A stretch of DNA of 64,000 nucleotides, from assembly GCA_024449915.1 (NCBI GenBank), contig JAMZAV010000008.1, positions 248,001 through 312,000 of the forward strand, in the 5' to 3' direction. A program made the position numbers and the translations under genes. Below the pieces are notes generated by a model. The model was not told the DNA's origin, did not search any database, and was given only the letters and a program-made list of their open reading frames with translations. This document shows positions 51,565 through 63,600 of the stretch, piece after piece (the stretch's first letter is position 1; each line of letters opens with the position of its first letter). The DNA comes from Sweltsa coloradensis. Lineage: Eukaryota > Arthropoda > Insecta > Plecoptera > Chloroperlidae.

Positions 51565-51840
51565 ATCAACAGTTGTAGAAATCGAAAGTTTTAAAAATTT
51601 GGTGGAGGTGCCGGGTCCATGTTATTTTTCTTGTTTCGAACCGATTTATGCGCCGATTTACGTGTCGGTGGAACTTTTTATGTGGCATAGAGAGGTGACA
51701 ACGGGTACACTAAGGGTCTACTTGTGCAATCAAAAGTTGTGGAAATCACAAGAATATTTATCATTTGGTGGAGGTGCCGGGTACACGTTTTATCTTGTTT
51801 CGAACCGATTGATGCGCCGAGTTACGTACACTTGAGTATT
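51565..51840 (+). repeat. Dispersed repeat copies 8 and 9 as a 166-bp tandem dimer
   Basis: Two head boxes at 51601-51616 and 51767-51782 are identical over 16 bases. Both are preceded by AGTTGT.GAAATC and ATTTGG or ATTTAT, and followed by a TTT..TCTTGTTTCGAACCGATT block, then GATGCGCCGA and TTACGT. The period is 166 bp. The shared flank after the box differs from the copies elsewhere, so this is a third flank type. No tail module. Confidence 0.75.
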
Positions 51841-52630
51841 TATGGTGTTTAAATGAGGGTACAGCGCAGTTGTTGTCCTTGGCTGAAGTTCTAGACTAGA
51901 TTTTGTGCTATAATTTCGATAAATGATTAGTATGTAGGGCCTACCCAAAGTAAATCAAGGGCTGGGTATGGTAGATACAACAAGTCCCCTTATTAATTAT
52001 TGTGGATGGTGTAGTGTGACTGAATGTGTGACTAATTAATAAATAAATATTTAGTTAGTTTCATTTAAATAAATATATGTGGCATAGTAGTTCATTATAA
52101 AAACAGATAGATACACACAAACTATTGACAGTATGAATATTAAATCAGCATTGTCGAATTGTTAAGCCGACACGACGTATTTTTCTAAACAAAATCATCA
52201 TATAAATAATTATGGATTTTTTTTCTTCTGGACTATACCACGATACGCGAGAGCAAAACGTCCTGAAAATTTTCACTTTAACAAATAACATTCTGTTTAT
52301 TTAATAATTTCGATATATTATAAATATATATGTATACATTATATCGTAAAATATAATAGTTGCAAAAATGATAAATTCTTACTTCGGTTTGCTATACGGT
52401 TGGCTTGAAGTTCTCGAACGTTGAGCCAAGGCATTTTAGATTTGGTTCGATACTCCACAACCCCAGTAAATACAATTCACGACTTGCTGCATAACGCCCC
52501 CCATTCAATGTGTCTTAGGAAGAGAGTTTTCTTCTATAGCTTGAAAGGCAATATGTTGGCACAGTGTAAACTGGCGCATTACGGTTTCGTCTAGCTCTCC
52601 ACACAAATAAATGTATTACTTAAATAAAAA
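51841..52630. other. AT-rich spacer
   Basis: Nothing recognisable. Several AT-rich patches lie near 52025-52080 and 52300-52370. Confidence 0.5.
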
Positions 52631-52638
52631 TAAAATCC

Positions 52639-52715
52639 GTCAGCGGTGGCTCACGCAGTGGGAGTGCAAGTCGAACTCCCAGGGAGGGGGTTCGACGTCC
52701 ACTGAAGAAATATAT
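52639..52715 (+). repeat. tRNA-like sequence, probably a SINE head
   Basis: Box-A-like GTGGCTCACGCAGTGG (about 52646) and box-B-like GGTTCGACGTCC (52689-52700) are spaced as in a tRNA. GGGAGT (about 52660) can pair with ACTCCC (about 52675), as an enlarged anticodon arm, and the ends GTCAGCG / CACTGAA pair partly. The loop and T-stem mismatches argue against a working tRNA gene. It is unlike the SINE at 26121, so it would be a second family or a tRNA pseudogene. Confidence 0.45.
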
Positions 52716-52974
52716 GTCTGCACTTATATCCAACTCATCGTCACCAAGAGCTCAATGAAAATTACAAAGCTGTTAATGGGGAAGCTCAGTCAAACAGGTT
52801 TTAATAACCACAAATTAAAAAATAACAGTTGTGTTGTGTGAGAGTGGTTCAAAAACCCAATTGAATTGGTAGATTAAAGTCGTGTGGTATAAACCAGAAA
52901 ATACGATTATCCGGTTTGAGCCAAGTTTAAGAAAGGTGTATTAATATATGACACTAATATTATACCTACATAGC

Positions 52975-53080
52975 GATCTGTGCTATTCGGAGATATTGTT
53001 CGGTTTTTATTGTGAGAAGTGCAACACTCACGCTCACAGACGGACGGAGATAAAAGTCCCTATAGAAATAGTACCGTAAT
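52975..53080 (+). repeat. Dispersed repeat fragment (tail module)
   Basis: TATTCGGAGATATTGTTCGG, TTTTTATTGTGAGAAGTGCAACACTCACGC (shared core), CAGACGGACGGAG and ATAAAAGTCCCTATAGAAA follow the order of the tail module in other copies. No head box lies upstream within a plausible distance other than the dimer at 51.6-51.8 kb, which is over 1 kb away. Confidence 0.6.
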
Positions 53081-53204
53081 TCTTAGATGAAACCATGCAC
53101 CTAATTTTAAATAATTTTTGTAAGACAGTCAAACTTTAAGTTGTAATGCATCTTACTGTTACAAAATAAATCCGCAGTTTAAATGTTGTTGGCATCTTAT
53201 GCAC

Positions 53205-53300
53205 GTTGTAAATGTTACCCAACAAACGGCAATCGAACCAATGACCGTCCGCCTACGAGATCGGGATAAACCCTCGTAACACTCGAACGAACCTCAAAGT
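53205..53300 (-). repeat. Possible tRNA-derived SINE head, diverged
   Basis: On the minus strand CGAGTGTTACGAGGGTTTAT and GCGGACGGTC are followed by GGTTCGATTGCC, which is the order box A-like, anticodon arm-like, box B-like seen in insect tRNA-type SINEs. Pairing is imperfect and no SINE body is recognised. Confidence 0.3.
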
Positions 53301-55239
53301 CCCGAATGAATGATCTCCCAAACAAGATTCTTTACAGCCAATCGGGCACTCCGCTCCGATACAGCAATCAAATCATCCCGTTTGGAACTGATAACGGAAT
53401 GAAACATTTTATCACCACTTGCCAATGTTTGAACAGAATGTTGTTGTGGTTCGTTTGACAAGCGCCTAACCTAGTCGATATTTCGAGTGGGAAACATCTT
53501 ACCTGCCAACATCCTTAGAAGAAGAAGAAAACAATCAGGAAACTGTCATATTTAATCATTCAAGCTAGATCTGGGAGAGAGAAATCTTTTTCGACGTCCG
53601 CTATAACGTGGTTGCTCTCAGGTTGATCGACACTTAAATATGTCTTTAGCCGTCAGCTAAGGGAGGGAGTGCGCGCTCAATTCACAAATAATCATGGCTC
53701 TAGAAATGCTTACACAAGTCAAAACCGCATCCCAAGTAAGAAAATATAGAGGTGCAAATTGTGTGTTTTTATATGACAGATGTTTGTTTCGTTTTATTGA
53801 TGGTTTAATCTTGTGGAAAGAATTGTGTCAAATACAAACGTCTCTGTTTACGAAGTATTGTGTCAAATCGATAACACATAGGAGGAATTTAATGATGGAT
53901 ATGCACGGAAACGTTTTGCGTTTATTGTTTTGCGAGGCAAAGACATAATCAAAGAAGAATTCGTACGAAACAACCCTTCCATTTGAAAGATAATCACGTA
54001 TACTTTAGACAAAGCGGGAAACTCTGGAAAATTATAACCGTATTCAGATGGATCAAGCCTGTTTGTAAGCAAGGCACACATATAAGCAGATCAAAGGTTA
54101 AGGGATGGTCAAAGAGCGCATATTTAGTAAAATACATACATTTAAATTCACCCCTCCAGAGGGCTTAGGCCATGTCTCCTTATTGCTTTCACCCTCGACT
54201 GGGGCGACCATTGTGAGGTACATTATAGCGCAGTCCTGGGAATAAGAGCCACGGTGACAACTGCCTTGCCTTGCCTTTCAACTGACCAACCCTTTGCCGT
54301 GCGATACAATTACCACCACTGATCAAGAAACCATTAATCCCGTTTGAACTTTAGAAACCAGGATTTAAAAAATAGCTGTGTATTTAAACTTTAAAGTTTA
54401 TTTTTACGTTCTTCTTAATCCTTGCATTAACAAGAGCTCTACTTAAAATCTTCGTTCACCATAATTATTTTAAAAATATTTCTAAAATATATTTTACAGT
54501 ATAGAAAGTAACAGTATATGTCGTATTAATATGCGGTTAAATTAATTATTTTGAAACCAACGGCATGCATGCAGGTGTTAATTTGTATTATGGTTATTTA
54601 TGCACAATGCAATTGCCATACGTCAACACCTCGACCAAGTGAACTCTACTATTAATCTAGCATGGAAGTTATGCGTATCTATACTAGGTATCAGAAAACG
54701 AAAACCACGGGTCGATTTTCAAACACAACCGTATTTTCGCTATGACGAAAATGTATTTAGATTTTATTTCTTGAGAAAAGTGTTTAACATTTACCTCAAA
54801 GTAAAATCATTCTGAAGTCGACGAAACAAAAACATTTCTAACGAATGTCACAAGAAAGGAGTCGAGCCTTATTTGGTTTTGTCAGGAAGACAATGACTGT
54901 ATTGTATTGAACGACGAGTCTAAGACTCAAAGTGTGACAAAGCAATGGGGCGAGATCAAGTGTTGCAATTATAATCTTCCAGCTTGTCATTAAGAGAGGG
55001 ATAGACAGAAGTTGCGTAACAAGGAAAAATCAGACTTAAAATAACACGAATATTAAAATATATAATATCATGGAACGAAATCTCATTAAATCTTACAAAA
55101 CGCGAAGGGTTTCTTAGCTATAATGTTTGATATCTTTATCTCAGTTCACAAGACATATCGATGCGTGTTACAAGTAAACGTTTTAGTTTGACATGAAACC
55201 ATTGATACTGAATTACGCATGGAAAAAAACCTGAAAATA

Positions 55240-55240
<1 letters not shown>
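53301..55240. other. Non-coding spacer
   Basis: No gene is established. Short frames near 53694-53948 and 54600-54815 have no recognised features. Confidence 0.45.

Positions 55241-55308
<68 letters not shown>
55241..55308 (+). repeat. TAA trinucleotide array, left of retrotransposon
   Basis: About 22 TAA/AAT units, followed by an A-rich join (AAAAACAAAAAAAACAAGG) to the truncated retrotransposon. The unit and strand are the same as in the array on the other side at 56595-56734, as expected if the element inserted into a pre-existing TAA array. Confidence 0.95.
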
Positions 55309-55313
<5 letters not shown>

Positions 55314-56594
55314 CAAAAAAAACAAGGAGGACGAGGCCTAATTGATCTGAACAACTTATATTATAAACAACTAGACATTTTAAGAAAATATTTTTTTACA
55401 AAGAGCAACCAATCAACACTGCATAGGGCTGTGGTGCTAGCTGACAAATCATTAACTCCACTCAATCTAGCAAACGAAATTGTCAATCTACAAGGGAAAC
55501 TCATAACTGACGCTTCAAAAGAGTTACGTCTCTCAGAAAAGACCCTACACAAGAGACATTATGATGAACTACATAAAGGTCACGTAGATATTAAAGCATC
55601 AAATAGGTGGTTAAACAACGGGGAACTATTTGGAGAAACAGAAGGTTTTATGCTGGCTATTCAAGACAGAGTGATTGCAACGAAAAATTATAAAAAAATA
55701 CATTATACAAGATGCGACAGTAAACGATCAATGTAGAAAATGTGGTGTAAGGGGTGAAACAATCGAACACATCATATCCGGATGCCAGTCACTATGTCAA
55801 ACGGATTACCTCTACAGACATAACCAAGTAGCTAACATTATTCACCAAAAACTAGCAATCAAGTACAACCTCATTGATACACACACACCTTACTACAAAT
55901 ACAAACCGGAGAAAGTACTAGATAGCAAAGATTTCAAATTATATTACGACCGCACAGTTATAACAGACCAAACTATACATCACAACAGACCGGATATAAT
56001 TATAATTGACAAGAAGAAACAAGAAACTACCCTTATTGACGTTGCTGTCCCAATGTGCCATAACGTCGAGACTACATGGAAGAAAAAAATTGACAAGTAT
56101 AGTGAACTTGCAATTGAGATCAAGAAGATGTGGAAACAGAAAAAGGTAAATACAATCCCATACGTGATATCGGCTAATGGCATCATACCGAAGAATCTAC
56201 ATGAAAGCATTAAACAACTAGATCTTCCACCCAATGTTTACATCGAGACTCAAAAGGCAGTAATACTCAACACGTGTAGAATAGTTCGTAAATTTCTAAA
56301 CTAAGAATGATACTTCGAGATTCCGAGACAGCTTCCATCCTGACATGGTTTTCGTGGTTTCCCATAGTCCGAAGAGCAAATGCTAGGATGGCGACGAGAA
56401 ATCGGCCACGACCGTACACAGCAGAAAGAAAACATCATCTACAAACTATATTATAAATGACTTATTTTAGTTAGAGTTAAGACAAAGTAATAATGTAGGT
56501 ATGTAATATAGATACACATGGAAGTACTTGACGTAAGTCCGTACAACATGTTAGCTCCGGTTTTGACCGAGTTTGTATGAAATACATCCAATAA
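55309..56594 (+). mobile_element. 5'-truncated R4/Dong-like non-LTR retrotransposon
   Basis: Only the last third of the single ORF, a 3' UTR of about 290 bp (56305-56594) and the TAA-rich end remain. The reverse transcriptase fingers and palm are missing. The truncation point abuts the left TAA array. The 3' UTR contains no clear poly(A) signal and runs straight into the right TAA array. R4/Dong elements carry one ORF with a C-terminal restriction-like endonuclease, and Dong was described as inserted within TAA repeats. Those points are family knowledge, while the flanks and motifs are seen here. The copy has one frameshift and no other stop, so it is not very old. Confidence 0.85.
55323..56304 (+). 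pseudogene. Retrotransposon ORF C-terminus: post-RT region, zinc knuckle, PD-D endonuclease
   Basis: About 326 codons remain. The frame opens at 55323 (GGRGLIDL-type start followed by a Leu/Tyr/Lys-rich segment), typical of the region just after the reverse transcriptase of R4/R2-type elements. A run of seven A at 55692-55698 shifts the frame by one base. The second frame then runs to the TAA at 56302. It holds a zinc-knuckle, Cys at 55732 and 55741, His at 55768 and Cys at 55783 (C-X2-C-X8-H-X4-C). It also holds the endonuclease core, Pro-Asp at 55990-55995 and Asp at 56038 (PD-X14-D), followed by a Lys-x3-Tyr segment. The usual role is site-specific cleavage of the target DNA for target-primed reverse transcription. 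This copy cannot move by itself, since the RT is absent and the frame is broken. Confidence 0.85.
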
Positions 56595-56734
<140 letters not shown>

Positions 56735-57194
56735 AGTATTTTATTTATGATTTCAAGAAGAAAACTATTACTTCCATCGTATGTTTATCTTCGGTTACCG
56801 AATAGATAACATCATAAAATTGAATAGTCACATATACTCAATATCGAGGCAAATCAATACAAATTAATATTATTTTCCACATTTGATAAAAATGAAAGAA
56901 ATCGTTATTAACCCGATACTTGATCATCATGATCACGATACTATCTTGAGGTCGAATGGCTGAAGCGTTATCTACAGATACTAGGATTGTACCAATAATC
57001 AGCACTAGACATACTTGGCGGTTAAAAGCATATCTTGGGGACTTTTACTGGTGAGTGGTTTTGTAACACGAGCATGGTAAAACAATTAGTCTATTCATTT
57101 AAGCTTCAATAATTTGAAGATTATTTGCGACAAGCACACGAGTACGGGAGTAGTAATATAAGCTTATTTATTAAACCACGCAATTTATATTCAA
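56735..57194. other. Short non-coding spacer
   Basis: AT-rich sequence without recognisable features between the TAA array and the next dispersed repeat fragment. Confidence 0.5.
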
Positions 57195-57325
57195 TCATTG
57201 TGGAAGTGCCAACAAAAGACCGCATGTTATTCGAATGTCATGTTCGGTTTTCATGGTGAGAAGCAACACGCGCACAGGCGGACGGACGGACAGAAAAGTG
57301 ATGGATATAGAAAGATAACATTTGC
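57195..57325 (+). repeat. Dispersed repeat fragment (tail module)
   Basis: TTGTGGAAGTGCCAACAAAAGACCGCATG, read in parts, leads into TATTCGAATGTCATGTTCGG, TTTTCATGGTGAGAAGCAACACGCGCAC, a GGCGGACGGACGGAC run and AAAAGTGATGGATATAGAAA. The GTGGAAGTGCCAAC segment is vaguely like a head box fused to the tail, which suggests an internal deletion between the two modules. Confidence 0.65.
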
Positions 57326-58119
57326 TTACTGAAAACTAGTGTTTAAGATGGTTATGTTACAGAGATAATTAGGGTTTGTCGTGCTTCATTATCGTCATAA
57401 CTAAACGAAGGATAATGTTTGTTGTACAGAACATATTTCAAGGTAACAGAGGTTCCTGTTGTTTACTCTCTACTGAGCTCGACTAATATAATTCACAATG
57501 AAGATTGGCAAACGCAGCGCTCTGGGTAAAATGAACAACTACATGTATGCTAATGTATACAGCCGTAATGGGACAAAGGGACACCCTACACAACTGATAG
57601 TACGACTATTTCATTTCACTTGAACAATAGACACGTCCATAGGAATTTTTCTTGATTCACCATTAGCGAAAGAGAAGTTTGGTGTTTCTAGAGCACTGAA
57701 AGATAGTCCACGTGTTTTCAGAGTGGAACAGAAATGGTGGTCGATATCACTCGATGACTTGTAGGACGAAGCTTAGCCCTACGGAGAGGATGTAAAACTG
57801 AAACTAATCAACATCTTCTTAAAATAAGTAGATATTACAGAACAAGTTGAGAATTTTAAATGATTACATAATCTTAAGCGAGAAAATAACAAATTTATAG
57901 AAGCTCATTAGTATTGTGTTATAAACAGTGTTTATATATTTCCCGGGTTAAAATACAAGAAAATAAACGCTTTTATTTTGTAAATTAACATCTCAACGTA
58001 AATCTCATGTGTGAGACGTGTGAATGATATGTTAGACAGAGGACAAGCTCGGGTACTGGAGAAGCCAATAGATAGAGTGGAGAATAGTGTTATTATTCAC
58101 TTTTTGTTGACGTTTTATT
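57326..58119. other. Non-coding spacer
   Basis: No gene or repeat is recognised. A few frames under 60 codons only. Confidence 0.45.
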
Positions 58120-58355
58120 GTATTTGGTGGAGGTGCCGGGTAAATCGAAATTTCTTCTTTCGGTGAGGTGAGCCCCGACCCCCGACCCCTAGAGCACTAA
58201 AAACATTCCGTATCATCCTTTTTGAAGGGCAATGTCAGCCAAAGAAAATGCATTTAAATCGGAGGTCGTTTTCGTTTTTTTATCTTGAGACGTGACACAC
58301 GTGCATACGGCCAGAAAAATGACGCTTATAGTGGAGTTTCGGTCCCTTATTAAAA
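58120..58355 (+). repeat. Dispersed repeat copy 10 (head box plus tail module)
   Basis: The head box at 58126-58141 is perfect and is preceded by TATTT as at 18947. It is followed by AAATCGAAATTTC, CCCCGACCCCCGACCCC, GTATCATCC, TTGAAGGGCAATGTCAGCC, AATCGGAGGTCG, TTATCTTGAGACGTGACACACGTGCA and a TTATAGTGGAGTTTCGGTCCCT end. The GGAC run is reduced to CGGCCAGA. At about 235 bp it is the most compact full-order copy and may be closest to the basic unit. Confidence 0.7.
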
Positions 58356-59896
58356 ACATCAATCAAGGTGTCTCTACGACAACGAGCGAAGACACTTCTA
58401 TTACGAGTGTTGCAATCTTTGTTGTAAGTGGGTTTCTGTGCGCGTTTATCTTCATGCTCATCAAAGCAAAATATATTTTCTAATTTGTCAGCAATATAAG
58501 ATAAAACTAACAACCACAATGATAGACTAACATAGGTTAATATTCACCGCTTGCCTGAGTTTTTGTCATGGTATAAGACAGTGAGAGTATTAATGCGTCG
58601 ACAATAGCGACTTGGCGCGTTTAAAGGAAGGCGGTACTTGATAAGTAGGAACAAGAACGAATGAGGAACAGAGAGAAGGAAGACCCGAATAAAGGCGAAG
58701 GCGTTTTGTTATACAAGTAGAATAACCTTTACAGACAGCATTTGTCATGGGAACTTGTAAGAAGCTATTGAAAGCTGAAACTTACGCTGACAAACTTGAA
58801 TAACGGAATAAGTGACTCTTAGTTCTTGCTTACAATGAGAGAGAACAAGAGTTTGAAAATATACTTCTTATTAAAAGAAAAAAACAGTTCCAGCTGTTTA
58901 GCTGCATTCAACACATACGCGTAAATTACACGAGGATATAAACAAAGGAGGGTGAAATTTATTGCCAATCTCAAGCGGGTGGCTCGATGAGTGAGTCCCA
59001 AATATTCCCCACAACACACGTATAAATAAAAATTGAACCCTGGCAAAATAAGTGAGAAAGATACTTTTACTCTGAAAGAGAGAAATATAAATTACCCTGT
59101 TTCGTCGCAGAGATGAATGGCAAAGTTCACGATTCCATTTTTAAGAAGCTTTTATTTAAGTTTCCCGGATGTAAACGACGTATTATTGTTCACCGAAGGT
59201 TTATTTAAGAAGCTTACCCTCAGAGCTTTTAAACTTATAACACGTATGTATGGTTTACCTGTTCACAGTAATGTTGTCAACAGAAATGTCAGTGCAAAAT
59301 TATTTCAAACTTCTGCAGAGTAGCGAAAAAAACGTCATTGTTAGCAAACCACGACGTTGTTAAACGTTAATATTACAGGAAAATATAAAAGTTATGATAA
59401 ACTAACTTTATTTCAGCTAGATGAAACATGTTAGCTATTTAAATGACATGAAACATTTACTTGAAATTAAAATGCAATGTGTCAAACAATGTTTAATCTA
59501 TAGTTCTTTCGGAAGCTGTAAAAAAGTCTCCAGTGAACAAATATGAAAATAACTACTAGGTACCCTCTCAAAGAACGGCCAAAATAAATTCTGAACTATA
59601 TTTAGATGATAATTTAAAATGTGTGAAAATTACATTGTCATCGAAACAAAGTGAATCACTAAACCTAAACATAATATGGATTCGAGTTGAGATCTACTTT
59701 CACTATTCTACTATTACAATTATAACTAATACTGATCGACTCCTTTAAATTCTATGACTCGCAGAAAACATGCAATGAAATAAAATGAAATATATGAAAC
59801 GAAATAGAAATAAAATAAGTTTTTGTGACCAGTTGTTTAAGAATTATAACCAACAAACTGCAGATTCAATTTAACTCTTGCATTGTGTACGAATGT
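58356..59896. other. Non-coding stretch
   Basis: No gene is established. A plus-strand frame at 59117-59323 has an ATG start but no recognisable features and no context. Confidence 0.45.
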
Positions 59897-60020
59897 TAAC
59901 TTGAGAATGTTGGTTTATGCTAGTTTACTACTTTTTACTGCTTGTAGTAACAGTGTTTGCTAACTTGAGAATGTTGGTTTATGTTAGCTTACTACTTTTT
60001 ACTGCTTGTGGTAACAGTGT
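59897..60020 (+). repeat. 64-bp tandem duplication
   Basis: TAACTTGAGAATGTTGGTTT at 59897 recurs at 59961. The two 60-64 bp copies differ at only about four positions (for example TGCTAGTTT vs TGTTAGCTT, and TGTAGT vs TGTGGT), so the duplication is fairly recent. Confidence 0.92.
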
Positions 60021-60559
60021 AAACAAGTGTAGTAGAGATTATTATAAAATTACAGGAAACAAAACAGTTCCCGGATCAAACTAAAGATCATGGAAACTTG
60101 TTTCAGAGAAATTTACTCTTTTGTGAACAGCTACTATAACAAATATCAACGAAGCCAATAAGAAGCTTAAAATTTATTTAGTAGAGATTTTCTTAACTCA
60201 ATTGAAATAAAAAAATTAGAACAAGTCCGAATAAAGAATGTACTTTAATTCGAAAAAATTAAACTATGAGAACAATGATATATTTCTATTGCAACAATGC
60301 TGGTATTATTTTTGGAGTCAAATTGCAATTTTACTTTTGCTTAAATCCTTTAAAAACCTTTGTAACACTTACAAACAGTAACTACAAACCAATGTTATTA
60401 AAATCCACGGGTAAGGGAATGCTAAAACAACGGAGCAAAGCTACTTTATCCAAAGATTGTCGGAGGATAAAAAATCTAATAACTTCCAGCATTCAAATCT
60501 CTTTGGCAAGAGGGCAGTGTTGATAAATTTACCCCTTTCATAAAATATACTAGGTATAC
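60021..60559. other. Short non-coding spacer
   Basis: AT-rich. A plus-strand frame at 60266-60523 has no recognised feature. Confidence 0.45.
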
Positions 60560-60690
60560 TACTTGTTGTAGAGCAATGTTAGCAAAACTCTCATGTTATT
60601 CGGAGGTAATGTCCGGTTTTTACCGTGAGACGTGACACACTCAAACGGACGGACGGATAGTAGTGATGCATACATAGATTGAGATGAACT
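60560..60690 (+). repeat. Dispersed repeat fragment (tail module)
   Basis: ACTTGTTGTAGAGCAATGTTAGC, TTATTCGGAGGTAATGTCCGG, TTTTTACCGTGAGACGTGACACACTC, AAACGGACGGACGGATAG and AGTGATGCATACATAGA match the tail module in order and spacing. No head box is present upstream. Confidence 0.65.
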
Positions 60691-63600
60691 GATTCTATAG
60701 CTATATTATTACATAGGTATTTCAGCTATGTATTGTATGTGTCTCTTGTTTTTCTGCAATAATTATTATATTTTTTAAAACAGCTTTGTGTTAAAAAAAA
60801 CAAATTATTATGCGATGTAATTCCCCGATTGTTATGAGTATATAATCTATGTATCGAGACATTGGCAACTTTTTGACAAGTAACTCGATCAAAACATAAA
60901 CAATGAATAAACAATGACTAACTTGTCAAATCAAAACACTATTTTTGTTCGGTTTATTGCGTAGAAAATGTTGACAATGCTTAAATTCGTTAGAATAATT
61001 TAGGAACAGATTTTCTCTAATCGATGTTAGATAGATACACGCCATTAAGAGTGTGAATGTGGATATGTTCTATTTACATTACTGAATGTAATGTACTGAG
61101 TGTAATTGGACGACCGTATGCGACACTTGGTTCTGCTAATAGTGCGGAGATGCACTTAGTAAAAAGCTCCGGATTGGAAGCTTTAATGCGGTAATTGGAA
61201 TTGTGTTATACACTTAATTCAAAGTTCGCAAACATTTGAAACCAACTAAAAAATCACGGACCTTTATCTTTTATTCAACATAACTTTATCAGTAAAATGT
61301 GTATGCGAATCCACTTTGTAGAAAGTTTTCATCATATAAACAATGCATTACACTTGTGATAAAATGTAAGTTTAAACTAGGATTTTCTTTACACAGTAGA
61401 CATCATTTTCTGAAATTATTTTTATTGTATAATTAAACATTACACTTTATCAGTTCCAATAACATATGGCGTGGTATCAGCTTGAGTAGCACTATACTTA
61501 AGAACAGACGTTGCTTGGTGGGACTTCCATGAAACATTTTCATGAAATATGATCATTGTGCTTTAACTTAATACCCATACTTCTATTTTTTAAAAAACAC
61601 ATTTTTATCAATTATCAATACATATTAAGTATTGTTTTGCATAAGAAACAAAAGTGAATTAGGACGTGTTTGCCAGTAACCAGAATGAAACATTTGAGTT
61701 TCCAAAGCTGGTGAAAAATTACGAACCTTGGGGTAAGTAGGCTACTGAATCGATTTTCAAATGTGTTTCTACCGTGACTTCGAATTAAATCATGTAAATA
61801 GAATACAACGCCAGTCCAAAAATACCAATTTCGGTTCTCATGTGGTTTCACATAATATTTTCAATCTTTTTTTCAATCAAAGAGATAATATCGAAAGGTT
61901 ATTGAAAGCTTAAAAGTACATGATGTGCACATTGACAAAACACTAAAGATAAACCTTTAACTATTATTTCCGGAATCCAAATTGAACATGCGATTTCCAA
62001 AATCAGAACCCCCCCGTAATAATATTGAACCACTTGTGTCAGCTATGTGTATATGAGAGTCCAATGCCGCGACCGTATTTGTTTTATGATATTGCTACGT
62101 CAATGTTTTCCGCTCCTAACCGTGTTCTTACATTTATTTATTGCGAGACGAGTGTAAAATTGAACGTTTCATCTCTCGTGACGAGCAAATTACTCGAATG
62201 GATAGGAGCGCAGTTGTCAGTTAAGGACAAATTTTACATCGTGATGCGAATGATACAATTTATTTACGGGGCCATGTCATTCTACTTCAACGTTTACACC
62301 GGCGATAAATTATTGAAAACGAATAATTCTTACAAAACGGTATCACTTCGACACAAACGGCGTACAAAAGCAATATTTAGAAATAAATAATGCTTATACG
62401 ATATAAACTGTGCTCACATTTGTTTCCGTATGATCCATAATGGTCCATGAAAGCGGCTCCCTTTGGACTCGAGTAAATCATAATGGGTCAGCTTACACGC
62501 AGAACAGGTGCAGCTAGTATTACCCCATACGTCCACGCCCACCAATGAAACTCGACTTAATTGCTTAGGTATGGAAATCGATTGATTATCAAAGTATCAC
62601 CAATTCCATTAAATTGCAATCAAGTTATTTATAATCAAATTAACTGCAGATTGGCTAAAATTATATTTTTGAAATGACTGCGTTCATGTGACCTACTAAC
62701 TGGGTGAATATAACATATTACAACGCGTATGACTAAGGACAGAGTTTCTATGTTATAAATGTTCAATGTATGAAGGCAATTATACTGATTTGATTAATAG
62801 TTTGGAGATGCATTTCGGTGAAATCGGGTTCAAAATTGAACGTAAAGTTAGTTATAATGTTTATGTGCAATAATTTTCAGTAATTGTTAGTTTTATGATA
62901 TGCTTGAGGAGCAGTGGTAAGACAAACAATACCATTTTCATTAGATATTAACGGTTGTATTTCCTTAACGATAACAAGAATTTGAGACAGGGTCAAATTC
63001 ATCAGAAGAAATTATTGTTTGTTAATAATATGGAGAAAGTTTTCCTGCTGTAAAAATATGCTTTAATTTGTACTACTGCTGTAAACCGGCGTCTTGGAGT
63101 TTCAGAAAAATAGGAATCGTTAAAGAGGGAAACTTACTAGGGAAAACGACTTTCATCCGCGCTTTTTATTTTTGCCAGTGCTCTTTGTTAAATTTATTGA
63201 GGTAGCTGAGGTGAGATTTTCTTGTTCTGGTTCTAAAACAGGTGGTAAACTACAAAGGGCTTAGCTTTACAGATTGTACTACGTGTTTTATGCGTTGTAA
63301 TTTTTGGCTTGCGTAATATTTGCCACTTTGAAGTCATTGCTCGTAGTTTAGTAATTACGTGATTCTGTGCCGCAGGGTGATGTAGAAGGGGGGGGGAGAG
63401 GGGCAGGGGGGGGGTGCGTCGCTACGGTGGCACATCAGTGGTGTTGGCTGGTAAGTCGCGGCCACGGTTGTGCATTTCATCATAGCAAACTAATGAGAAA
63501 CCAATTAACATAACATGTTTGTAATTCATAATGAGCTATGTGGCAGGCCTGTCGGTTTTTTGTGTTCTCGAAAAGATCATCTCTCCCTTTCTCTTGACAC

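Noticed and set aside
62025..62390. Plus-strand frame of 121 codons
   Set aside because: It begins at a TTG, no family is recognised, and the frame ends in Lys/Arg-rich low-information sequence.
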